64,000 nucleotides of DNA from Alphaproteobacteria bacterium. GTDB lineage: Bacteria > Pseudomonadota > Alphaproteobacteria > UBA9219. The notes under the pieces are model-generated. The model saw nothing but the letters and a program-made list of their open reading frames with translations, did no database searches and was not told the DNA's origin. Below are positions 57,346 to 64,000 of the stretch, piece by piece. The stretch's first letter is position 1. Every line of letters begins with the position of its first letter. Location: assembly GCA_009779135.1 (NCBI GenBank), contig WREW01000003.1, positions 27,661 to 91,660 on the forward strand, written 5' to 3'. Made by a program: the position numbers and the translations under genes.

Positions 57346-59838
57346 ATGATCTATCCATTTAAAGAAATAGAAAAAAAATGGCGCGTGGCATGGGAAGAGA
57401 ATGGAACGTTCTTAACCCAAGAGGACAAAGCCAAGCCTAAATATTATATCCTTGACATGTTTCCCTATCCATCAGGGCAAGGTCTCCACGTCGGTCATTT
57501 AAAGGGATACGTCGCAAGTGATGTTGTCGCACGATATAAAAGAATGCAAGGTTTTAACGTTCTGCACCCCATGGGGTGGGATGCATTCGGCCTTCCTGCG
57601 GAGAGGCAAGCCTCTAGAGAAAACATCCATCCCGCCGACCTAGTGGCTCGAAACGTTGCCGTTTTCAAAGAACAGCTTTCGCGCGTCGGTTTGAGCTATG
57701 ACTGGGAACGAGAAATATCGACAACAGACCCATCTTATTACAAATGGACACAGTGGCTATTTAAACAGCTTTATGAAAAAGGTCTTGCCTATCAAGCTGA
57801 CGTGCCCGTCAATTGGTGTCCTGCTCTTGGAACGGTTTTGGCTAACGAAGAAGTGAAGGACGGCGTTTATATTGAAACTGGAGATGCCGTCGAACAGCGT
57901 GTTATGAAGCAATGGATGCTTAAAATAACGGCTTATTCCGACAGGTTAGTTGATGACTTGCAAAGTCTTGACTGGCCGGATAGCGTCAAGGAAATGCAAA
58001 GGCAGTGGATAGGACGTTCCGAAGGCGCTCTTGTGTCTTTCCAGATTGAAAACACAACATCAGCCTTTGATGTCTTCACGACACGCTCTGATACGCTATT
58101 TGGGGGAACATATTGCGTTCTTGCCCCTGAACATCCGCTTATCGCAGAAATTACGTCTCCAGAAGCAAGAGATCGCATCCGGCAATATGTAGAAGAAACT
58201 CAAAAGAAATCTGAAAGGGATCGGCTTGCTTCCGCTGGACAGAAAACCGGCGTCTTCACCGGAGCTATGGCTATCAATCCAGCTAACGGTAAGGCTATTC
58301 CAATCTGGATATCCGATTATGTTCTTATGACCTATGGAACGGGAGCCGTTTTTGGTTGCCCGGCACATGATGAAAGAGATCATGCGTTCGCGCGTCAGCA
58401 TAACCTTCCTATCGTTCCGGTCGTCTCCGGCGGTGATGTTCAGAAGGCAGCATGGATGGGTGATGGCCTTCACATCAATTCTGGTTTCTTGGACGGACTT
58501 AACACGGAAGAAGCAAAGCAAAAAATTACCAAGTGGCTTGTCGATAACGATCGCGGAAGTCCTCATACGACTTACCGCCTGCGTGATTGGCTTTTCAGCC
58601 GTCAGCGTTATTGGGGGGAACCATTTCCTTTCTTGTATGACGAAAACGGAAACATCAATCCCGTTCCTGATGAAAACCTTCCGGTGCAGCTTCCCATGCT
58701 AACGAATTGGGAAAGCGTCCGAGGGGAAATCACACCACTTGCGAGCTGTCGGGACTGGGCCGAGACAACAAATCCACATACCGGACGGCTTGCCGTGCGA
58801 GAAACCAATACGATGCCACAGTGGGCCGGTTCCTCTTGGTATTTTCTTCGGTTCTGCGATCCTCATAATGCTGACAGGCCTTGGTCTCAAGAAAAAGAAC
58901 GCCATTGGATGCCTGTTGATCTTTATATCGGAGGCGTTGAACATGCGACACTGCATCTTCTGTACGCACGGTTTTGGCATAAAGTTTTTTATGATTTGGG
59001 ACTTGTTTCTACTTCTGAGCCATTTAAGAAGCTGGTCAATCAAGGGTTGATTACGGCAAGGAGTTTCCGCGACTCTCAAGGACGTTACCATTACCCGGAA
59101 GATGCTGAAGAGACAGAAAACGGTTGGGTAACAAAGGAAGGAAAACTTCCTCTAGATACGAAAGTCGAAAAGATGTCAAAGAGTCGATATAATGTTGTCC
59201 GTCCGGATGACGTTATTGACCGCTATGGGGCTGACACCCTCCGCATCTTTGAAGCTTTCATCGGCCCCGTTGACAAAGGGGGAGTCTGGCAAGACGAACA
59301 TATAGTCGGACCCCATAGATTTCTCGAAAGAGTTTATCAGCTTGCCAGCAGAAAGAACTTCGCTGAAAAAACAGACTCTAAGCTTGAACAGATTATGCAC
59401 CGCACGATAAAGCAAGTAACTCAGAATATTGAGGAAATGAACCTTAACACTGCTATAAGTCGCCTTATGGAAGCCTCAAATGAGTTGTGCAAACGGCAGC
59501 ACACGAAAGAAGATGTCTCTGTTTTTGTCAGAATGATCGCCCCTTTTGCTCCGCACATCGCGGAAGAGTGTTGGGAAAATCTTGGCAATAAAGGATCCGT
59601 CGCTTATGCGTCATGGCCCGCGTATGACCCGGACCTAACGAAAGAGGATCGGATGCAGTTACCTATACAAATCAATGGCAAACTGCGTGCAACGTTGGAC
59701 GTTGAACATGGAATGGACAAGGATGAGATCATGGCGTTAATCAATGAGAATCCGAACACAGCTAAGTTGTTAGAGAGGCAAAACGTAAAAAAAGTAATTC
59801 ATATCCCTAACAAGATTATAAACTTTGTAGTAGGGTAA
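57346..59838 (+). CDS. leuS: leucyl-tRNA synthetase, island copy
   Basis: A complete 830-residue leucyl-tRNA synthetase. HVGH (48-51) and KMSKS (609-613) are intact, and the editing domain retains FTTRSDTLFGGTY and GTGAVFGCPAHDERDHAFA, so it should be both active and proofreading. The opening LDMFPYPSGQGLHVGHLKGYVASDVVARYKR resembles, as I recall, LeuRS from Bacteroidetes/Chlamydia-like lineages more than the proteobacterial form. Its place in the middle of the cluster suggests a second copy. A precedent is the resistant LeuRS encoded with the antibiotic agrocin 84. AAAGG precedes the start. Confidence 0.92.
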   Translation: MIYPFKEIEKKWRVAWEENGTFLTQEDKAKPKYYILDMFPYPSGQGLHVGHLKGYVASDVVARYKRMQGFNVLHPMGWDAFGLPAERQASRENIHPADLVARNVAVFKEQLSRVGLSYDWEREISTTDPSYYKWTQWLFKQLYEKGLAYQADVPVNWCPALGTVLANEEVKDGVYIETGDAVEQRVMKQWMLKITAYSDRLVDDLQSLDWPDSVKEMQRQWIGRSEGALVSFQIENTTSAFDVFTTRSDTLFGGTYCVLAPEHPLIAEITSPEARDRIRQYVEETQKKSERDRLASAGQKTGVFTGAMAINPANGKAIPIWISDYVLMTYGTGAVFGCPAHDERDHAFARQHNLPIVPVVSGGDVQKAAWMGDGLHINSGFLDGLNTEEAKQKITKWLVDNDRGSPHTTYRLRDWLFSRQRYWGEPFPFLYDENGNINPVPDENLPVQLPMLTNWESVRGEITPLASCRDWAETTNPHTGRLAVRETNTMPQWAGSSWYFLRFCDPHNADRPWSQEKERHWMPVDLYIGGVEHATLHLLYARFWHKVFYDLGLVSTSEPFKKLVNQGLITARSFRDSQGRYHYPEDAEETENGWVTKEGKLPLDTKVEKMSKSRYNVVRPDDVIDRYGADTLRIFEAFIGPVDKGGVWQDEHIVGPHRFLERVYQLASRKNFAEKTDSKLEQIMHRTIKQVTQNIEEMNLNTAISRLMEASNELCKRQHTKEDVSVFVRMIAPFAPHIAEECWENLGNKGSVAYASWPAYDPDLTKEDRMQLPIQINGKLRATLDVEHGMDKDEIMALINENPNTAKLLERQNVKKVIHIPNKIINFVVG

Positions 59839-59873
59839 TCGCTCGTATAGATAACTGATTGACCGGAGGAAGG

Positions 59874-61262
59874 ATGCCAAATCAAACGACAAAAGACCGG
59901 ATTGTGGTGAGGCTCCTTGATTTTTGGCTTCAATATGGGGCAACCCATTTTGATGTCCCTGGATTTCAGGTCTGCATCCGCAAGGGAGAAAAAGTTCTCC
60001 TTAGCAAAGCTTATGGTTATGCCTGCCTTGAAAGCCGGCACAAATATACCACGTCTCATTGGGGACACCTCGCTTCACACAGTAAGATGCTTACTGCTGC
60101 GCTCGCCCTTGTACTGCAGGAAAGCGGGAAGCTATCTCTCTCTGACACAGCGGCTCAGCATCTCGGATGGCTTAAACGGCATGTGGACAAACGTTATCAG
60201 CAAATCACACTCCGTGATTTACTGACACATCGCGCTGGGATTTTAGGGGACGGAACGGATGGTAGTTATTGGAGTCTTGAGAGGGCATTCCCGTCGGCAC
60301 ATGAACTTAAGGCGGAGATTCTCCGGTCTCGTCTCGTTTATGCGCCGAATACGGAAACGAAGTATTCCAATTTTGGTTATAGTCTTTTCGCTCTTGTGCT
60401 TGAAAAGATTTTTAACAAACCCTACAGGGTCCTTGTCAATGACATCATTCTTGTGAAAAACAAGGATCTGGCACTGACACCTGATTATGATTCAGACCAA
60501 GAAGAAAAATATGCGTCAGGCTATTCAAAAAGATTCTATGAGGGGGAAAGAAAGGCTTTCCGACATGTCCCAACGCATGCTTTGGCCGCCGCGACAGGAT
60601 TATGCGGCAATATCGAAAGCTCAACGCTCCTCGTCAAGAGGCTCTATCTTGACGGTTATATGATTTCAGAAGAAAGTAGGCGGGAGCTTCGCAATCTCAA
60701 TTGGCCGATCAAAAACGCGACACAAGAACTTTATGGCTTGGGAACAGCCTTTCATCAAACAGACTGCGGTCTGTTCTGTGGACACTCAGGCGGATTCCCT
60801 GGCTTCACATCTCAAACAAGGCTGTGGAATCAAACGGATTACGTTTTCGGTTTTGTCGCCAACACCAGCGCCTCCATTTCGATGGCGGCGATCAAATCCT
60901 TTGGCCGCATCTTTCTTAAGATTGAGGAAACATTCTCCGAAAACGAGATGTCAAGCCTTCTCGTGTCCCCTCCTTTAATGAATTGGTGGGGGGTAGGTGT
61001 TTATGTTTTGGGAAAAAATAAGGCTCTTTACTTGCCAATACTAGACTGGTCATTCGGGGATGAATCTATCGTATTCTTTCGCAGGAAAGACGGTTTCTTC
61101 GAAACCCACAAGATATCCGGATACGGCAGCGTGGGAGAGCCTGTAGAGTTCTTTGTCAAAGATAGAAAAATAAAAGCTGTCAAGCGCGGAGCCTTTTTGG
61201 CTCTTCCTAAAAAAGAATTCTTGGAAAAGTCGCGGTTGTCATTTTTTGAGGAAAAACCGTAG
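59874..61262 (+). CDS. beta-lactamase-fold serine hydrolase
   Basis: A class C beta-lactamase/penicillin-binding-like protein (PF00144 type), 462 residues. The catalytic SxxK is SHSK at 68-71, YxN is YSN in TKYSNFGYS, and the third motif is HSGG. No signal peptide is seen, so it acts in the cytoplasm; relatives there include D-aminopeptidases, esterases and amide-bond-forming enzymes. It could trim or ligate the peptide product. The track start is a TTG; the ATG at 59874 follows GGAGGAAGG. Confidence 0.85.
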   Translation: MPNQTTKDRIVVRLLDFWLQYGATHFDVPGFQVCIRKGEKVLLSKAYGYACLESRHKYTTSHWGHLASHSKMLTAALALVLQESGKLSLSDTAAQHLGWLKRHVDKRYQQITLRDLLTHRAGILGDGTDGSYWSLERAFPSAHELKAEILRSRLVYAPNTETKYSNFGYSLFALVLEKIFNKPYRVLVNDIILVKNKDLALTPDYDSDQEEKYASGYSKRFYEGERKAFRHVPTHALAAATGLCGNIESSTLLVKRLYLDGYMISEESRRELRNLNWPIKNATQELYGLGTAFHQTDCGLFCGHSGGFPGFTSQTRLWNQTDYVFGFVANTSASISMAAIKSFGRIFLKIEETFSENEMSSLLVSPPLMNWWGVGVYVLGKNKALYLPILDWSFGDESIVFFRRKDGFFETHKISGYGSVGEPVEFFVKDRKIKAVKRGAFLALPKKEFLEKSRLSFFEEKP

Positions 61263-61273
61263 GAAAAAATAAA

Positions 61274-62410
61274 ATGATAGATTTGCTATATGTTCCTAAC
61301 GAACAAATTGACGTCAAAAAAATAGAGGATCTGTCTATATCAAAGTTATTGTCTGAAGTAAATTACTCAGAGACAGGCGGATTGCATGCTGTTCGCGAAA
61401 AAGTCAGACGTTACATAGGGCGACTTGTCGGTGCTTCCATAAAACCGGAGACAGTTTTTTTAACAAACGGAGCGGATCAGGCTCTATGTGTGGCCTTGGG
61501 AGCTATTAAACAGATAAAAGGGGGTTCTGTTTATATACAAACGCCATACTATTATAAATACCCTAATCAAATTCGAATGGTTCACGGCGGAAAGATCAAA
61601 ACACAAGCTGCAACGCATCCTCTTCTTGACAGCGAACACATGCTCACGGCAGCGAAAGATGCTAATACATCGGCAGTGATATTCAATAATCCGAATAACC
61701 CGCTGGGGTATATTCAACCAAAGCAAGTTCTAGAACATCTTCTCATGAGTACTCTTTCAAGCCAGGCCCATCTTATTTATGATACCGTATATGTAGATAC
61801 GTTATTCGACCCCTCAGATGAGGCGCATTTCAAACTGCCAGAGGATAATGGCCTAATCGATAGGTTGTGGATTGTCGGCAGCCTATCAAAATCCCACGGC
61901 GTTGCAGGGTGGCGTCTTGGTTTTTTAGTTTGCCCAGATAAAGAAAAGAAACGTGTTGCTCCAATTTTAAGCGCACTCACTTCTAACCTTTCAACAGTAA
62001 GCCAGCGGTTAGTCAATATTGTGCTCAGTTCAGATTTTTTTGAACAGCGCCGGCAAAAGTTGTGCACCGAAATGGCAGCAAACGCCCAGGTTATCTTTGA
62101 GTATGCTGAAAAAAATCATCCTTTACTTTTCCCAAACATGATAAAGCCAAAAGCTGGAATATTCTTTGGTCTTAACAATCCAGCAATTAAAAACAAGGAA
62201 GACGAAAATCACATACAAAACGAGCTGAAAAAAGAGGGAATTCAGGTCCTGAGCGGAAGCATCTTCGGATATCCTTCTGTTTTTCGTATCCCCATCGCTA
62301 CGCCACTTAAAGACTGCACCACTTTTTTCCAGCAGGTCGAAAAATTCTTCGACGTCAATCGTCCCGACAACACAACCCGCATTGGTACTCGTGAAAACCT
62401 CTCCCCCTAA
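61274..62410 (+). CDS. aminotransferase class I/II
   Basis: A 378-residue PLP-dependent aminotransferase of the aspartate-aminotransferase fold. The features are TNGADQALCVALGAI, NNPNNPLGY, YDTVYVD and the PLP lysine in VGSLSKSHGVAGWRLGF at residue 206. It would convert an amino acid to its 2-oxo acid or the reverse. The start lies 11 bases after the hydrolase stop, behind AGGAAA. Together with the next gene it could turn an amino acid into a 2-hydroxy acid. Confidence 0.86.
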   Translation: MIDLLYVPNEQIDVKKIEDLSISKLLSEVNYSETGGLHAVREKVRRYIGRLVGASIKPETVFLTNGADQALCVALGAIKQIKGGSVYIQTPYYYKYPNQIRMVHGGKIKTQAATHPLLDSEHMLTAAKDANTSAVIFNNPNNPLGYIQPKQVLEHLLMSTLSSQAHLIYDTVYVDTLFDPSDEAHFKLPEDNGLIDRLWIVGSLSKSHGVAGWRLGFLVCPDKEKKRVAPILSALTSNLSTVSQRLVNIVLSSDFFEQRRQKLCTEMAANAQVIFEYAEKNHPLLFPNMIKPKAGIFFGLNNPAIKNKEDENHIQNELKKEGIQVLSGSIFGYPSVFRIPIATPLKDCTTFFQQVEKFFDVNRPDNTTRIGTRENLSP

Positions 62411-62547
62411 ACTACATAGCTTCGCAAGCTCGATAATCCTTCATAAACTCTCAGGATGGACTCTAATAAGCCAAAATAATAATTTCTGTTTTAATGTCAC
62501 AGGTTTTTTTACAAAATCATCAACCATCATTCAGGACATTGTTAACT

Positions 62548-63666
62548 ATGAAAATCGTTAATGTTGAAACATTGAAAGCCTTCTCTTCCTCCTTGCTAGC
62601 CAAAAGTGGCTTTACGGATGAAGAAGCAGCAGCTATTGCTGCCAGCCTTACACTTTCTGAAATGACAGGACATAGTTCACATGGTCTAACAAGAATGCGA
62701 GGATACATTAAAGATCTTAGAAAAGGGTCAACCGTGAGTGGGGTCAAACCTCAAACAATTCAAGAAACAGCAAATAGTATTATGGTCGATGGACAACACG
62801 GAACAGGGCCGATTGTAATCCCTCCGTTGCTCAATAAATTACGGGCCAAATTGGATGATAATGCTGTTGTTTGCGCGACGTTGCTGAATTGCGGAAACGT
62901 TGGACGTTTGGGAGAATGGGTTGAAATAGTCGCGAAGGCAGGATATCCCGGACTTATGCTCGTTAATGATAACGGAGGATTTTTCTGTGTTGCCCCACCT
63001 GGCGGGAAAAAAGCTGTGACCAGCACAAATCCTTTGGCTTTTGCCATTCCTTTACCAGAGGGAGAAGTTTTCCTCACCGACATGTCGTCAAGCTCTATCG
63101 CATATGGAAAGGTCAGATTAGCTTATTTGGAAGGCACTTCAGTTTCCCCATATTGCATTAAAGATGCTGACGGGAAAATGACGCTTGATCCTGGGGTTCT
63201 TTTTTCTTTCCCGTCCGGGAGCATCATGCCGATGGGCGGCGGTCAAGAACATAAGGGGTTCGCATTATCAATGTTCATTGATATGCTTGTGGCTGGGTTA
63301 TCAGGCGGATACGCACCTCCAGCGCCTTCCGGTGTAAAGGTTGCGAATAATTCCGTGTTCGTTTTCTGGAATCCCAGATTTTTTGCAGGGCTTGATCATA
63401 TACAATCTCAAGCGAGAAAATATATCGATTTCGTGCGTTCATCATCTCCTGCAGATCCGACCAGGCCACTTCGTCTCGCCGGAGACAGAATGCGTACCCT
63501 TCAACAAGAAAGAGAGCGTGATGGTGTTCCATTAAGTACGGCATTAACTGCTGACTTGTTAGCTCTTGCACGAGAACTTGATGTTGCACCGCCGCCTGCG
63601 CTCATTCATGAAAACACTGGATCTACCACAACAAAAGCTATATCAGCGGCTTGTATACCAAGATAG
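62548..63666 (+). CDS. Ldh-family (malate/L-lactate type) dehydrogenase
   Basis: A NAD(P)-dependent reductase of the LDH2/MDH2 family, which acts on 2-hydroxy acids or cyclic imines (delta1-piperideine-2-carboxylate). Seen are the N-terminal GHSSHGLTRMRGYIK, VDGQHGTGPIV, TSTNPLAFAIP and QEHKGFALSMFIDML. 372 residues from the ATG at 62548; the track start at 62494 is less likely. A 137-base gap separates it from the aminotransferase, so it may have its own promoter. Confidence 0.86.
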   Translation: MKIVNVETLKAFSSSLLAKSGFTDEEAAAIAASLTLSEMTGHSSHGLTRMRGYIKDLRKGSTVSGVKPQTIQETANSIMVDGQHGTGPIVIPPLLNKLRAKLDDNAVVCATLLNCGNVGRLGEWVEIVAKAGYPGLMLVNDNGGFFCVAPPGGKKAVTSTNPLAFAIPLPEGEVFLTDMSSSSIAYGKVRLAYLEGTSVSPYCIKDADGKMTLDPGVLFSFPSGSIMPMGGGQEHKGFALSMFIDMLVAGLSGGYAPPAPSGVKVANNSVFVFWNPRFFAGLDHIQSQARKYIDFVRSSSPADPTRPLRLAGDRMRTLQQERERDGVPLSTALTADLLALARELDVAPPPALIHENTGSTTTKAISAACIPR

Positions 63667-63884
63667 TTTAATACGAAAGTGTCCACATTAACGACTGATA
63701 CGGCGCTTTTATCCCCTAAGCAGCGGGCGGCAAGAACACATAATCATCCGCTTTCTGAGCAGTCTGCAAGGGCCTTGCTGGCGGGATGGGGAAGCCGACC
63801 GCCCCTTTCGGCAGCTTGGCAAAGTCCATGGCCGCCGGAAACATGGGGTGCGGGCCAAGGTGACGAACGGGAAGATCTAGGGTA

Positions 63885-64000
63885 TAGACTCATAAACTAG
63901 ATTCAGAAAGCAACGATGGAAGCGAGGAAGACAGCGGCCATGAAGGTGTAAGGCTGTCTGTCGTAACGGGTGGCGACGCGGCGGAAGTCTTTCAGACGAC
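63885..64000 (-). mobile_element. IS5-like insertion sequence, left part
   Basis: The stretch from about GACTCATAAACTAGATTCAG carries the end of a transposase on the minus strand and runs off the window. The exact boundary and inverted repeat cannot be fixed without the other end. Confidence 0.6.
63903..64000 (-). CDS. IS5-family transposase, C-terminal fragment
   Basis: The minus strand reads RLKDFRRVATRYDRQPYTFMAAVFLASIVAF and stops. RRVATRYD followed by a hydrophobic FMAAVFLAS is the usual end of IS5-family DDE transposases. The remainder lies beyond the right edge. It closes the part of the island seen here. Confidence 0.78.
   Translation of the reverse strand, partial: RLKDFRRVATRYDRQPYTFMAAVFLASIVAF

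Larger units (their letters stand above)
51381..63885. mobile_element. genomic island inserted at tRNA-Cys (left end)
   Basis: The tRNA-Cys/integrase junction, a switch to more AT-rich genes and a cluster with no core genes mark an integrative element. Its right end is not in the window, and I found no second copy of the tRNA 3' end, so the extent is a minimum. An IS5-like transposase lies at the right edge. Confidence 0.55.

Noticed and set aside
57346-59838. LeuRS as an enzyme directly adding amino acids to the peptide C-terminal Cys
   Set aside because: No lanthipeptide-dehydratase-like peptide aminoacyl-tRNA ligase is visible in the cluster, so I keep this only as an alternative to self-resistance.
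63679-63900. 73-residue frame after the dehydrogenase
   Set aside because: No ribosome site or recognisable motif, and it ends at the IS boundary; probably not a gene.

Overview
The window reads as a chromosomal segment of an alphaproteobacterium. The evidence is the separate nuoA-B-C-D genes, the tsaD-gpsA pair, the nusA-ylxR-infB-rbfA-truB-rpsO-pnp block, and a sirtuin, MacAB and MreB of proteobacterial type. I cannot name the genus. Core genes are GC-rich and tightly packed, with many 1-, 4- or 8-base overlaps. Two stretches are visibly more AT-rich and look acquired. GC was judged by eye, not computed.

Layout. 1-2.3 kb: complex I genes (nuoD partial, C, B, A, minus strand), directly preceded by tRNA-Asp and by gluQRS, the enzyme that glutamylates queuosine on that tRNA. 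3.4-7.1 kb: fhs, tsaD, gpsA. 7.1-7.3 kb: palindromic repeats. 7.4-16 kb: the translation/transcription operon nusA to pnp on the minus strand. 16-30 kb: comF, a methyltransferase-like gene, macAB, mreB, an unrecognised 621-residue protein, an M20 peptidase, a phosphoesterase, a sirtuin, an aldo-keto reductase, a PAP2 phosphatase and small genes. 30.4-34.2 kb: tRNA-Pro, cysK coupled to a peptide-binding protein, a methyltransferase, tRNA-Ser.

34.2-47.5 kb is a defence- and phage-flavoured accessory region. It holds a RloC-like AAA ATPase with a zinc-hook motif, an HNH nuclease, an orphan type III-like DNA methyltransferase heading an operon of unknown genes (one a membrane protein with an 11-residue-repeat coiled coil), a DUF5681 gene, and a ParB/methyltransferase gene split into three overlapping reading frames. 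47.7-51.4 kb returns to core genes: an LD-carboxypeptidase/MccF-like peptidase, cysE, a LolA-like protein, exonuclease III and tRNA-Cys. Upstream of cysE lies a short reading frame encoding [10 protein letters not shown] behind a good promoter and ribosome site, which I read as a cysteine-sensing leader peptide.

51.4 kb to the right edge is a genomic island entered by a P4-type integrase next to tRNA-Cys. It carries the most interesting system here: a phosphoribosyltransferase-like gene; a 110-residue peptide made of eight copies of GLGHRDAADM (the last truncated) with a basic tail ending in Cys; an intrinsic terminator; then a tight run encoding a radical SAM/SPASM enzyme, a Cys/Met-metabolism-type PLP enzyme, a complete second-type leucyl-tRNA synthetase, a beta-lactamase-fold serine hydrolase, an aminotransferase and an Ldh-family dehydrogenase. 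I infer a ribosomally made, multi-core modified-peptide pathway, with the LeuRS as either a self-resistance target copy or a source of Leu-tRNA. The window ends inside an IS5-like transposase.
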